A stretch of 44,421 nt of DNA from Leptolyngbyaceae cyanobacterium CSU_1_3 (GTDB taxonomy: Bacteria > Cyanobacteriota > Cyanobacteriia > Leptolyngbyales > Leptolyngbyaceae). Position numbers and translations under genes: made by a program. The stretch is from the NCBI GenBank assembly GCA_012034655.1, contig JAAUOZ010000019.1, positions 1 to 44,421 on the forward strand, written 5' to 3'. Below are positions 19,958-28,982 of this stretch, one piece after another. The notes beneath the pieces are model-generated. The model worked only from the letters and a program-made list of their open reading frames with translations. It had not been told where the DNA came from and made no database searches. Positions within the stretch are counted from its first letter, which is position 1. Each line of letters opens with the position of its first letter.

Positions 19958-20077
19958 ATGAACTAAATGGTGTTTTTCAGCACAAGATTCCAATACTTAA
20001 GTATGGAAATATGGAAATATAGATCTAAAGAGTATTTCCTAGATTCTGATGCTTTTCTCCTAGATTTTTCGTAGAAC

Positions 20078-20107
20078 TTGTTATTTTTTAGTCAAAAATG
20101 ATACACT
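20078..20107 (+). promoter_or_regulatory. possible sigma70-type promoter
   Basis: TTGTTA (20078-20083) and TACACT (20102-20107) are separated by 18 bp and lie 37 bp before the ATG at 20144. This is a consensus match only. Confidence 0.3.
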
Positions 20108-20143
20108 GTCTCTCAGTAGCCGAGCCACACCCCTAAACTATAT

Positions 20144-20350
20144 ATGGTACGAACTACTTCTGCTCGATCGCATCTACCTACCCCTCGTCTGCTCGAAAAA
20201 GTTTTAGTCTCAGAGCAGATCAGCCGCCACGAACACCTCCATCTGGCCTCAATTTTGCTGTCTAATCGAGAAGCCACTCAAACAGAGCGCCGCCAAATCA
20301 ATCGGATTTTTGACTCCATCCAAGCGGGTCGGCTCAAACTCGTCGATTGA
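20144..20350 (+). CDS. small conserved cyanobacterial protein, unknown function
   Basis: 68 residues, basic and helical, without membrane segment or signal peptide. The C-terminal RRQINRIFDSIQAGRLKLVD stretch and the central RHEHLHLASILLS segment look like a widespread small cyanobacterial family whose function I do not know. It stands alone after 870 bp of non-coding DNA and 96 bp before a glycosyltransferase. The coding bias (HIP1 near the start, regular third positions) supports a real gene. Confidence 0.8.
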   Translation: MVRTTSARSHLPTPRLLEKVLVSEQISRHEHLHLASILLSNREATQTERRQINRIFDSIQAGRLKLVD

Positions 20351-20446
20351 GTCACCAAGACGTAACTAGAATGGAGCAGGGAGAGGTCTGTTGATAGCTA
20401 AACTCAATCCTAGAACGACCTTTCTCATCCTTCATCCTCACCCAAT

Positions 20447-21628
20447 ATGGGAACCCAAAAGATTTCATTATTAGTCAGCGATCTGTCCCAAAGTGGAGTC
20501 GGCAGATGGGGAGGGGGAGCCGTTCGCCCCTTTTTGTTATCTCAGGCATTAAAAAAAATTGGCTACGATGTAGAAATCGTCGGCTTTGTGTTTGAAGGGC
20601 ACGCCGCAGCTACCTTCTCGTCAGACCTTTCGGTGGTCTCGATCGCCGCCCAGCCTTACCCCAATTTTCTTGCCAATGCCAAACAGTTGCTCGATCGTAT
20701 CGACGGCGATATTATCTACGCCTACAAAACAAAGCTGACCAGTCTAGGGTTGGCCCTGCTCCAAAAACTCAGGCGCGGCCGTCCGGTGATCGCCGATATT
20801 GACGACTGGGAAATGAGTTGGCACGGCGGCGATCACTGGCGATATCGTCCCAATCTACGTCAATTTGCCAAAGATATTCTCAAGTCTGATGGGGCGTTAC
20901 GCAATCCCGATCATCCACTGTATTTGCACTGGGCAGAGCAGTTGGTTCCCCGTGCAGATGGGGTTACAGTGCATACTGAGGCGATGCAGAAACGTTTTGG
21001 CGGCGTTTATATTCCCAATGGTAAAGATACTGCACTGTTTGACCCCGATTGCTATGACCCTAACGCCAGTCGCGATCGCTACGGCTTGTCTGACTATCGA
21101 ATTTTGATGTTTCCGGGCGCACCTCGCCCCTACAAAGGCCTAGAGGATGTGCTGACGGCCCTAGATAAGCTGAATGAAGCAGACTTGAGGCTAGTGATTG
21201 TGGGGGGCAGCCCCTACGATGATTATGACAATCAACTCATTGAGAAGTGGGGGCGTTGGATTATTAAACTGCCGAAAGCCGCCTACCAGACCATGCCAGA
21301 AATCGTCTCGGCAGCCCACACGATCGTGATTCCCCAACGCAACGACCCTGCCGCCACGGCCCAGTTTCCGCTTAAGCTCACGGATGGCATGGCCATGGCA
21401 AAGCCCATTCTCTCGACGCGGGTGGGCGATGTCCCCAAAATTCTCGGAGACACGGGCTATCTCGTTGAGCCGAGCGCTCCCGATCAATTGGCCGAAAAAA
21501 TTCGTTGGATCTTCCAAAACTTTGAGGAAGCGACCCAGCAAGGACGCAGAGCCAGAGCGCGATGTATGGAATATTACAGCGTCGATGCGATGTCGAACCT
21601 GCTGATAGGTGTGATGGCAAATTTGTAG
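20447..21628 (+). CDS. family 4-type glycosyltransferase
   Basis: 393-residue GT-B glycosyltransferase that would transfer a sugar from a nucleotide sugar to a lipid or polysaccharide acceptor. An N-terminal Rossmann domain contains RWGGGAVRPFLLSQALKKIGY and an ADIDDWEMSW segment. The C-terminal nucleotide-binding domain shows FPGAPRPYKGLEDVLTAL, then a GMAMAKPILSTRVGDVPKIL loop where the donor is held, and an LVEP segment. The donor and acceptor cannot be read from the sequence. A PIG-L deacetylase follows 49 bp downstream, suggesting a glycan or glycolipid pathway in which an N-acetyl sugar is added and deacetylated. Confidence 0.9.
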   Translation: MGTQKISLLVSDLSQSGVGRWGGGAVRPFLLSQALKKIGYDVEIVGFVFEGHAAATFSSDLSVVSIAAQPYPNFLANAKQLLDRIDGDIIYAYKTKLTSLGLALLQKLRRGRPVIADIDDWEMSWHGGDHWRYRPNLRQFAKDILKSDGALRNPDHPLYLHWAEQLVPRADGVTVHTEAMQKRFGGVYIPNGKDTALFDPDCYDPNASRDRYGLSDYRILMFPGAPRPYKGLEDVLTALDKLNEADLRLVIVGGSPYDDYDNQLIEKWGRWIIKLPKAAYQTMPEIVSAAHTIVIPQRNDPAATAQFPLKLTDGMAMAKPILSTRVGDVPKILGDTGYLVEPSAPDQLAEKIRWIFQNFEEATQQGRRARARCMEYYSVDAMSNLLIGVMANL

Positions 21629-21643
21629 AAATCTTGCAAAACC

Positions 21644-21682
21644 ATTGATTTGTAAAATTGATTTGTGAAGTTGATTTGTGAA
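21644..21682. repeat. three 13-bp tandem units over the PIG-L gene start
   Basis: ATTGATTTGTAAA, ATTGATTTGTGAA and GTTGATTTGTGAA lie head to tail. The GTG start of the next gene (21678) is inside the third unit, so unit number sets the distance to any upstream signal. Confidence 0.9.
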
Positions 21683-22487
21683 TGTGAAACAACGCTACGA
21701 TCGCCTCCAAAATAAACTGCGCTGGCTTCAAAAATATGAGGTTCCGGCGTGGCTGTCTCTAGTGCAATATCTGGGTTTGTCGGCGAGTAGTCGATCAAGT
21801 GCTCTGACTCAGAAATCTGCCCTCATTGTCGCCCCTCACCAAGATGACGAAACCCTGGGCTGTGGCGGGCTGATCGCCCTCAAACGCGAACGAGGAATTC
21901 CGGTGCAGGTGGTGTTTATCACCGATGGGGCGGCTTCCCATGCGTGGCATCCAAAATTTAAGTCTGGAGAAATCGCCCCGATTCGCAAACAAGAAGCCCT
22001 AGAAGCTTTGGCGATTTTGGGAGTGGAGGCGGCTCAGGTTCACTTTCTCGATCAGCGCGACGGCAAGCTGAAATATACAACCGAGGACGATCGCCAACAG
22101 GCAACCCACCAACTGACTGAGATTATTCGCTCCTTCAAACCCGGTGAGGTGTATGTTACCCATCGCCACGATCGCAGTGCCGATCACGAAGTCACCTATA
22201 CCTTGACGAAAAGAGCGATCGCCCAGTCTGGGCACACGATCGATTTGCTGGAATACCCGATTTGGATTCTTTGGAAAACGCTACTGTTTCAAAATGTCAA
22301 GCTTTCTGAATTGGCGGGTGCTTCTCGACTGGCGATTCACACTGTCAAAGACAAAAAACGGCAGGCGCTCGAAACCTACCGCTCTCAATATCTACCGATC
22401 GAAGGCAGCGGTGGAACAGTTCTGCCCCACGGTTTTTTGAGACGATTTTTTCTGCCCTATGAGGTGTTTTTTAGAAGCGATCGCTAA
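21678..22487 (+). CDS. PIG-L family deacetylase
   Basis: Zinc-dependent LmbE/PIG-L N-acetyl deacetylase of 269 residues. The zinc ligands fit the family: VAPHQDDETLGCGG with His54, Asp57 and the catalytic Asp56, plus His170 in HRHDRSADH. No ATG precedes the conserved region in this frame. The start is therefore GTG at 21678, or GTG at 21684, both at the end of a tandem repeat. The substrate is probably an N-acetylated sugar, given the glycosyltransferase just upstream. Confidence 0.9.
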   Translation: MNVKQRYDRLQNKLRWLQKYEVPAWLSLVQYLGLSASSRSSALTQKSALIVAPHQDDETLGCGGLIALKRERGIPVQVVFITDGAASHAWHPKFKSGEIAPIRKQEALEALAILGVEAAQVHFLDQRDGKLKYTTEDDRQQATHQLTEIIRSFKPGEVYVTHRHDRSADHEVTYTLTKRAIAQSGHTIDLLEYPIWILWKTLLFQNVKLSELAGASRLAIHTVKDKKRQALETYRSQYLPIEGSGGTVLPHGFLRRFFLPYEVFFRSDR

Positions 22488-22617
22488 AGGTTGACCCACA
22501 GTCAATTTGCACCTTCCCTAGCCACAGGCCAGGCATCGGGCTAGAATCATCCCACCCTTTAGCTAGCAATGTTGAAGAGTCAGCTAAACCCTCAAAACTT
22601 CATCCCACGCTATACCT

Positions 22618-22782
22618 ATGCCCCGTGCCCGTTCAAAATCTGATTTGCCGACCAAAGTGTGCTCTGTTTGTGGCTTGCCCTTCACCTGGCGCAAAAAATG
22701 GGAAGACTGCTGGGACGACGTGAAATATTGCTCAGAGCGCTGCCGCAGACGCAAATCTCAAGCTAAAGAAAAGATTGATTGA
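22618..22782 (+). CDS. DUF2256 small zinc-ribbon protein
   Basis: 54 residues from the ATG at 22618 to the TGA at 22780. The protein is Lys/Arg-rich with cysteines at 15, 18, 31, 38 and 42 ([17 protein letters not shown], then YCSERC), the pattern of the DUF2256 family. Function is unknown; a metal-bound nucleic-acid or protein contact is likely. It lies alone between the PIG-L and isoaspartyl peptidase genes. Confidence 0.88.
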   Translation: MPRARSKSDLPTKVCSVCGLPFTWRKKWEDCWDDVKYCSERCRRRKSQAKEKID

Positions 22783-22863
22783 TGGCTTGCTGACATGCAG
22801 GGTTGCCCTTGTCATAGATAATATTCTCTTGGCTTATTCACCGCGACGCTAGGGGAGTTTCAA

Positions 22864-23811
22864 ATGGCAGCACAAATTTCGCCCAAAGTAATTATCCACG
22901 GAGGGGCGGGCAGTTCGCTCAAGGGCAAAGGGGGCGTAGAGGCAGTGCGGCGATCGCTCTACCAGGTGGTAGAAGAGGTGTATGGGCTTTTGCAGGCAGG
23001 GGCAACGGCTCAGATGGCGGTGGTGCGAGGCTGTCAGCTTTTGGAGAACGATCCTCGATTTAATGCGGGGACGGGTTCTGTATTGCAGTCGGATGGTCAG
23101 ATTCGCATGAGCGCGGCTCTTATGGATGGCACAGCGCAACGATTTAGCGGCGTAATCAATACCGCTCGTGTCAAAAACCCGATCGAGCTAGCTCAGTTTT
23201 TGCAAACCTCCGACGATCGCATTCTCTCAGACCTGGGTGCAGCAGAATTGTTACGAGAATTGCAAGTTCCTCTCTATGACCCCACCACCGAGCTACGCCT
23301 GCAAGAATGGATGCAAGAACGCGCAGGCAACTTCAACAAGACAATGGCAGGGGTGGTAGCAGAACAAGAACTGGTGAAGGAGGCAGGCCGAGGCACGATC
23401 GGAGTTGTCGTTTTAGATCAGCAAGGTCACATCGCTGCGGGAACTTCCACTGGGGGCAAAGGCTTCGAGCGAATTGGGCGAGTCAGCGATTCTGCAATGC
23501 CCGCCGGAAACTATGCCACCACCCAAGCGGGGGTTAGCTGCACTGGCATCGGAGAAGACATCATTGATGAGTGCCTTGCTGCCAAGATCGTGATCCGCGT
23601 GACGGATGGCTTGTCGCTATTGGGTGCATTTGAGCGATCGATCCAAGAAGCCCGCGCCAACAAGCGAGATCTGGGCGCGATCGGGCTAGATGCGACGGGT
23701 GCGATTGCCTGGGGCAAAACCAGCGAGGTTTTGCTTGCTGCCTATCACACGGGCGAAACGATCGGCGACACTCTGACCATGCCAGAAGCATCAGGTGTGC
23801 TCTCGATCTAG
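22864..23811 (+). CDS. isoaspartyl peptidase / L-asparaginase (plant type)
   Basis: Ntn-hydrolase that hydrolyses beta-aspartyl dipeptides and asparagine; cyanophycin-derived beta-Asp-Arg is a likely substrate in cyanobacteria. It has 315 residues, the usual precursor length. Autocleavage would occur before Thr178 in the GRGTIGVVVLD motif, giving alpha and beta chains. IHGGAG (11-16), FNAGTGSVLQ and GTSTGG are conserved. A GGGAG sequence lies 9 bp before the ATG. The last 21 bp overlap the end of the convergent M61 gene. Confidence 0.95.
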   Translation: MAAQISPKVIIHGGAGSSLKGKGGVEAVRRSLYQVVEEVYGLLQAGATAQMAVVRGCQLLENDPRFNAGTGSVLQSDGQIRMSAALMDGTAQRFSGVINTARVKNPIELAQFLQTSDDRILSDLGAAELLRELQVPLYDPTTELRLQEWMQERAGNFNKTMAGVVAEQELVKEAGRGTIGVVVLDQQGHIAAGTSTGGKGFERIGRVSDSAMPAGNYATTQAGVSCTGIGEDIIDECLAAKIVIRVTDGLSLLGAFERSIQEARANKRDLGAIGLDATGAIAWGKTSEVLLAAYHTGETIGDTLTMPEASGVLSI

Positions 23812-25668
23812 TAGAATGCGGCTTGACCCTAACCAGCCTGCCAGATTTTGTTGTTGGGTGGGGGTGGGTTGTTCGATCGCGACGATTTGATATTGAGTTG
23901 CCTGCGGTGCGGCTAGCGTCAGCGAGCAAGTTTGCAGTTCGTCTTGGTGAAATAGCGTCACTTCGATCGTGTCTTCCCTGTGATAATCTTTGAGGCGATC
24001 GTTCACTTGCTCTGCACTGACTCGCAAGCCATCGATCGCCAACAATTCATCACCAGGGTTAAGGCCTGCCTTCTGTGCCGGAGAATTTGCCTCCACCCAT
24101 TTGATTAGCGATCGCCCATGTTCCGATCGTACCGTCATCCCGGTATGGGGAGGCAACCCCTCAAGATTGGGCTGCAACCGTAACCCAAAACCAGACAGAT
24201 ATTCATCAAAGGGCAATTCTTCGGTTCCGTCGAGGTAGCGATCGCAAAAATCAGTTAAGTCAAACCCTGACACTGACTCGATCACAGACTTCAACTGCTC
24301 TGGCATAAAGCCCATTTCATTTTGGCCAAACTGCTTCCACATTTGGCGCATGACATCATCAAACGAGCGATCGTTCCTATGCTTAATCCGAATTGCCAGG
24401 TCAAGCAGCAGCGTCACCATTTCGCCCTTCAGATAATAGGAAATTTGCGAATTGGGGCTGTTGGCATCGGGGCGATAAAGCTTAATCCAGGCATCGAAGC
24501 TAGATTCACTCAACGGTTGCACCAGTCGCCCCGGAGTTGTTAGATAGCGAGTAATTTCTTGACTGAGGGCATTGAGACAGGTTTTGGCCGTATAAATGCC
24601 TGCCCGCAGGGGAATGAGCAAATCGTAATAACTTGTCGCGCCTTCACAAAACCAGAGAGACGGCGTGTAGTTTTCGCCCTCGTAATCAAAAACCTCCAGG
24701 GCTTTAGGGCGAATGCGCTTGACGTTCCACAGATGAAAAAATTCGTGGGCCACCAGTTGCATAAAGCGATCGTATTTCTCCGGCGATCGAAACCCTAATC
24801 GAGAATAAATCAGCGAACAGGCATTCTTGTGTTCTAAACCACCAAAGCTATTGGCCGTCAGATGGAGGAGAAAGAGATAGCGATCGTAGGGCAACCCACC
24901 AAACAGATCCGCCTGAACTTGAATGATCTTTTGTGTATCGCGGATCAGACGATCAACCTCGATCTTTCCCTGCCCCCAAATCGCCCATTCGTGAGGCTTG
25001 CCCAAGGCCTCAAACCGATGTATCTGATGGGTTCCAATCTCAAACGGACTGTCTACAAGTGTATCGAAGTCTTTAGCCTCAAAGGTGTTGGGCTTTTTGG
25101 CAACGGCAGGCAGTGGAGTCGTCACCTGCCAATGCTCAGGCGGCACAATCTCAACTTGGATCGGCTGCTGCTCAAGCCCAGGCACATAGAAGAACAAAGC
25201 CGCGCCATTAAAGTAGCCGTGGGTGGTGTCTAAATGGTTGGTTCGCACTGTCAATTCGTTGGCAAAAATTCGGTAGCGAACGGTGATCGTGCTCTGACCT
25301 TGGGTTGCAATTTGCCAATGGTGTTTCTGAACTTTTTGCCACGCTAATGTTTGCAGCCTTGGCAATGGAGGGTCTGCAAATGTGGTGTCTCCAAATGCGG
25401 GGCCTGCAAAGGCTCCAAAGTCTTGCAAATGCCTAGAGTATTCGCGCACTAGATAGGAGCCAGGTGTCCAGACGGGCATTTTTAGGTCTAAGGTGGGTTG
25501 CTGCCAATCTTTGATTTGGAGGGTGACTTCAAACAAATGGGATTCTGGCTGAGGCATCGCCACCTGATAGTGCAGTGTGAAAGCGGGCAGCGATCGCGCA
25601 AGAGGGGATTTTACAGCAGGCTTCGTTACATTCTGCTTTGGCTGCAAATTCTCTTGCTTCATGCTCAA
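23791..25668 (-). CDS. M61 glycyl aminopeptidase-like metallopeptidase with PDZ domain
   Basis: 625-residue zinc peptidase. The N-terminal beta domain (about 30-200) is followed by the peptidase domain with the zinc motif HEFFHLWNVKRIRP (His308, Glu309, His312) and by a C-terminal PDZ domain (about 505-595; SPAQKAGLNPGDELLAIDG). The family releases N-terminal residues from peptides. No signal peptide is seen, so a cytosolic location is likely. Met3 could be the start. The 3' end overlaps the isoaspartyl peptidase gene by 21 bp in convergent orientation. Confidence 0.93.
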   Translation of the reverse strand: MSMKQENLQPKQNVTKPAVKSPLARSLPAFTLHYQVAMPQPESHLFEVTLQIKDWQQPTLDLKMPVWTPGSYLVREYSRHLQDFGAFAGPAFGDTTFADPPLPRLQTLAWQKVQKHHWQIATQGQSTITVRYRIFANELTVRTNHLDTTHGYFNGAALFFYVPGLEQQPIQVEIVPPEHWQVTTPLPAVAKKPNTFEAKDFDTLVDSPFEIGTHQIHRFEALGKPHEWAIWGQGKIEVDRLIRDTQKIIQVQADLFGGLPYDRYLFLLHLTANSFGGLEHKNACSLIYSRLGFRSPEKYDRFMQLVAHEFFHLWNVKRIRPKALEVFDYEGENYTPSLWFCEGATSYYDLLIPLRAGIYTAKTCLNALSQEITRYLTTPGRLVQPLSESSFDAWIKLYRPDANSPNSQISYYLKGEMVTLLLDLAIRIKHRNDRSFDDVMRQMWKQFGQNEMGFMPEQLKSVIESVSGFDLTDFCDRYLDGTEELPFDEYLSGFGLRLQPNLEGLPPHTGMTVRSEHGRSLIKWVEANSPAQKAGLNPGDELLAIDGLRVSAEQVNDRLKDYHREDTIEVTLFHQDELQTCSLTLAAPQATQYQIVAIEQPTPTQQQNLAGWLGSSRILLDREHT

Positions 25669-25867
25669 CTGTCTCCGATCGATGCTCAGGTTACAGTTCT
25701 ATCATGCCTCAATCCCTGATTCTGCAATTGAGCACTTTGACCAGGTTTGGCAGTCACGATCGTTCTCCTCAAAAACTTGATATTTCTGGTGTTAAGCCAC
25801 AGGTCAAAGAAAATACAGAAAAATCATCTGCCGTGGGTGAGATGGTTCAAAATAGTGAAGTTCACTG

Positions 25868-26680
25868 ATGCTGAAAAGGTTCATGACACAGCTTATTGCG
25901 ATCGCGGCTTTCGTTGCACTGGTGGGAGGGGCGCTTTTTGGGTATGCAAATTTTGACAGAAAAAATAAGCAGAACCAAGACATTGAGCTTGTTGAATCGT
26001 CTCTCCCCAAGCCTGAATTGCTACTTCCACCGACCGAACCAGAGACGCAGGGCACAATGCCGATCGCAGCTTCAACGTTTCAGTCTGCCCCCATCGCTGA
26101 CCCGTGGGAGACTGCCTCCTCCGTCAGGAGGGAGGAGGCAGCCCCAGACCTGCCAGAACCAGATTTCCTCGAATCAGAATTGGAGCAGACCGATCTAGGG
26201 AGCGATCGTTGGGCTACCCCCGATGAAATTGTCCTTCCGCCTGCCATTCACGATCCGCGTCGCCCGCAGACGAGTGATCTAGAAAACATCAGCCAGGAAA
26301 TTTTGGCGTGGGGGCGCTCTAAACAACTCAAGCATCTGCCTCGCTTGATTCAGTATGTTAACCACTCGAGCAGCCTGATTCGAGGCTATGCCGCCCTGGC
26401 GATCGGTGAAATTGCCGCCCCGCACACCGTCAAAGGGGAGATCGAGAAGGTGATTCCACTTTTGGGCAAGCTGACACAAGATCAAAATCTACAGGTGCGT
26501 CTGTTTGCCATTCAGGCGTTGAGCTCGATTCAGTCAGAGAAGGGTTTGCCATACCTACAAAAGGCGTTGACGAGTCCTTCGAGCGGGGTGATGCAGGCCG
26601 CCAATGCAGCGATTCAGAAGCTCAAACTCAAGTATGGTATCGTTGCGGCAGCGCCTCCGCCAAAAGCCAAAGCCAAGTAA
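25868..26680 (+). CDS. membrane-anchored HEAT-repeat protein
   Basis: 270 residues. One N-terminal membrane helix (about 8-27; LIAIAAFVALVGGALFGY) is followed by an acidic, Pro/Glu-rich linker (about 30-135). The C-terminal HEAT/PBS-lyase-like repeats (about 140-255) include RGYAALAIGEIA and VRLFAIQALSSI, then a KAKAK tail. The repeats probably bind a partner protein; the role is unknown. Inside the linker, 26112-26141 forms a strong GC-rich hairpin in the coding sequence. Confidence 0.85.
   Translation: MLKRFMTQLIAIAAFVALVGGALFGYANFDRKNKQNQDIELVESSLPKPELLLPPTEPETQGTMPIAASTFQSAPIADPWETASSVRREEAAPDLPEPDFLESELEQTDLGSDRWATPDEIVLPPAIHDPRRPQTSDLENISQEILAWGRSKQLKHLPRLIQYVNHSSSLIRGYAALAIGEIAAPHTVKGEIEKVIPLLGKLTQDQNLQVRLFAIQALSSIQSEKGLPYLQKALTSPSSGVMQAANAAIQKLKLKYGIVAAAPPPKAKAK
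26112..26141. repeat. 11-bp perfect inverted repeat inside the HEAT gene
   Basis: CTGCCTCCTCC (26112-26122) pairs exactly with 26131-26141 across an 8-nt loop, within the linker region. It keeps the frame and encodes ASSVRREEA, so it may be an inserted repeat domesticated as coding sequence. Confidence 0.75.
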
Positions 26681-26707
26681 AGCCGCAAGTTAGGATTATG
26701 GTTTAAA

Positions 26708-26805
26708 GGCGTTGCTGAATGCAAAGATGATTTGCCCTGCTCACGATTTGCCCTGCCCACAAAGTGGGGCGTTTCAACGGAGTGGAACTCTGGTCTCGCA
26801 TTCAG
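26708..26805. repeat. MITE-like remnant with 16-bp direct repeat
   Basis: GGCGTTGCTGAAT at 26708-26720 equals the arm seen at 1337-1349 (reverse strand). CTGAATGC (26715-26722) has its complement at 26798-26805. Two adjacent 16-bp copies with one mismatch, GATTTGCCCTGC(T/C)CAC, lie at 26729-26760. No transposase is present. Confidence 0.55.
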
Positions 26806-26846
26806 TCTTTTGAGGGGACTGAGTTCGGTTAGCCCTAGATTTTCAA

Positions 26847-28312
26847 TTAATTTTCATTTTTTGAGTCACTCGAAGACTCATTTTCTAGGGTTCTTTGCTG
26901 CTGATATTGGGCTTTGAAGTAGCGTTGTTGTTGGTTGTGATCGACGATCGGAGCGGGGTAGCGGCAGCGATCGCGATCGAACTGAGAAATCTCGCCAGAA
27001 ATCAGCGACTTAGTATCGACACTGCCTAGTTCTGGCAACCATTTGCGAATGTATTCTCCATCCGGGTCAAATTTCTTTGCTTGACTCGCCGGGTTGAAGA
27101 TTCGCAGAGGTTTGGGGTCCATGCCGCTTGATGCACTCCACTGCCAGCCGCCATTGTTGGCCGAAAGATCGCCATCGTAGAGCGTCTGCATAAAATATTT
27201 CTCGCCTAGGCGAAAATCGATGAGTAAATCCTTTGTCAAGAAGCTGGCCACAATCATGCGACAACGGTTGTGCATCCAGGCATCCTGGTTCATTGGCGCA
27301 TCGCTGCATCGACGATCGGATACCCTGTTTTGCCTTCACACCACGCCTGAAAATAGTCTGCGTTGTTCTCCCAGGGGAAGTTTTTCAGCACTTTGCGATA
27401 GGCTCCTTCCGCCAATTTTGGAAAGTGATACATCACATCCTGATAAAATTCGCGCCAGGCGATCTCCTGCCGCCAGGTTTGGATGCTGGCTCGCGCTTCG
27501 TCACTGCGGCTCTGGGCGATCGCGTCAACCGTTGCCGCCCAGACCGTTCGCACACCAATCACCCCAAACTTTAGGGCAGCGCTGAGCATCGAAGTCCCCG
27601 GATGCGCCGGAAAGTTGCGTTCTTCCTGGTAGTCCTGAATTGCAGCTTGACAAAACTCCTCTAAGCGCGTCTGTGCGGACTGCTCTCCGGGTTGCAGCAG
27701 CAAAGAATTGCCCCACACAAAGCCGAGATCCTGAGCGGTTGGCAGCGCGATCGCACCTGCCTGCTTCGCCTGCTCGCTCTCTGGGTCGGTCAGGCCTTCA
27801 GCGTTGACTAGATCGATCGCGGGGTCGGCCTTGGGCTTGCTGCTCCAGTTGCGCCAAAACGGAGAATAGACGGTGTAAGGCTCCCCTGACCCAGACTTGA
27901 TTTCTTCAGGGGAATGCAGCAACTGATCCCAGAAGGTTTTCGCCTCAATGCTAGATTGGTGCAACGCCTGAATCACGGCCCGATCGCGCTCCTGAGAATA
28001 AGGTTCGACATCCCAGTTCCAGAAGACGGCTTTTGCATCAAGGGCGGTGGCGAGATGAGGCACTGCTTGTTTGGGGTCGCCCTGTACGATCAATAGCTCA
28101 CTCCCCGCCTGGGCGTAGCGCTGCTGTAGAGACTGCAAACTGCCGACCAGATACGTTACCCGCGCTGGGGCCACATCGTCTCGTTCTAGAAGGGCACGAT
28201 CGAGACAGAAAACGCCAACGACTTTTTGGCTCTGTTCACGAGCAGCGGCCAACCCAACATTGTCAGAAATCCGCAGATCTCGACGATGCCAAAATAAAAT
28301 TAAGTCAGGCAT
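26847..28312 (-). CDS. phr: deoxyribodipyrimidine photolyase (frameshifted)
   Basis: Class I CPD photolyase, using FADH- and an antenna pigment to split pyrimidine dimers with light. The first frame (28312 to 27290) carries the antenna domain and ends at DAAMRQ followed by TGA. The second begins on the overlapping ATGA with [17 protein letters not shown] and carries the rest of the FAD-binding domain ([13 protein letters not shown]). One missing base at CAATGA (about 27290-27296) restores an ordinary family sequence of 488 residues. It may be a sequencing error, a recent mutation or a genuine split gene with coupled translation. It is the last gene of a folK-Nudix-photolyase series. Confidence 0.88.
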
Positions 28313-28388
28313 AACTTAGACTCTTAACCTTGAGGCGTTTAATCTTTTAGAGTTCATAACTTCGAGGCTAAAGTCTACTGTCTAAGGG

Positions 28389-28943
28389 CTAAGATCCTAG
28401 CAAAAACTGGCGTGCCAGCATAAAGCTAGCAATGGATTTTGCGTCTAAAAGCAATCCTTCATAGATCGCTTTTTCGACTTCTTCTAGCGTCATCAATACT
28501 GTTTCGATATCTTCGTCCTCGTCCCTCTCTGGCGGGTTTTCTAGCAATTGCAGATCGGTTGCCAGAAAGGCGTAAATAATTTCATCAGAGTAGCCTGGAG
28601 CCAGAAAAAATTCTCCTAGCTTTTTCCACTGATCAGAACGGTAGCCAATTTCTTCTTGAATTTCGCGCTCGATCGTATCGGCCGGGTCTTCCCCCGGTTC
28701 TACAGTGCCCGCCGGAAACTCTAACAGGCGACCTTGAACGGTAAAGCGATATTGACGAGTCAAAACCAGTTTGCCATCGGGGGTGACGGGCACAGCCAAA
28801 GCGCCCCCCGGATGTCGAATGCATTCCCAATCACCCTCTGCTTTGTTGGGCAACCGGAGTCGATTCACTTCAAAGTTGAATTTGCGACCCTTGAAGGCAA
28901 GGCGCTGCTTGAGGAGTTGGGGAGGTTCTGAACCCAGGGGCAT
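28389..28943 (-). CDS. Nudix hydrolase, ADP-ribose pyrophosphatase-like
   Basis: 184 residues. The Nudix box is complete at 79-101 (G79, E85, R93, E94, E97, E98, G100), within EFPAGTVEPGEDP. The LVLTRQYR segment and the pattern of the family suggest ADP-ribose or a similar nucleoside diphosphate sugar as substrate. It lies 39 bp after folK on the same strand, a pairing I recall in other cyanobacteria, and 76 bp before the photolyase. Confidence 0.92.
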   Translation of the reverse strand: MPLGSEPPQLLKQRLAFKGRKFNFEVNRLRLPNKAEGDWECIRHPGGALAVPVTPDGKLVLTRQYRFTVQGRLLEFPAGTVEPGEDPADTIEREIQEEIGYRSDQWKKLGEFFLAPGYSDEIIYAFLATDLQLLENPPERDEDEDIETVLMTLEEVEKAIYEGLLLDAKSIASFMLARQFLLGS

Positions 28944-28950
28944 AGATTGG

Positions 28951-28975
28951 GATGAGGGATGAGGGATGAGGGATG
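28951..28975. repeat. 7-bp tandem repeat between folK and the Nudix gene
   Basis: Three and a half units of GATGAGG fill most of the 39-bp gap. On the coding strand the units read CCTCATC. Confidence 0.85.
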
Positions 28976-28982
28976 CTGAGAG

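Larger units (their letters stand above)
19274..20143. other. 870-bp non-coding stretch
   Basis: No well-supported gene. It holds a 14-bp perfect inverted repeat at 19782-19795 and 19944-19957 and an A/T-rich 3' part (19960-20140) that probably carries the promoter of the next gene. A 67-codon minus-strand frame at 19316-19519 has a hydrophobic N terminus but no ribosome binding site, so I do not call it. A small RNA could be encoded here; I recognise none. Confidence 0.6.
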
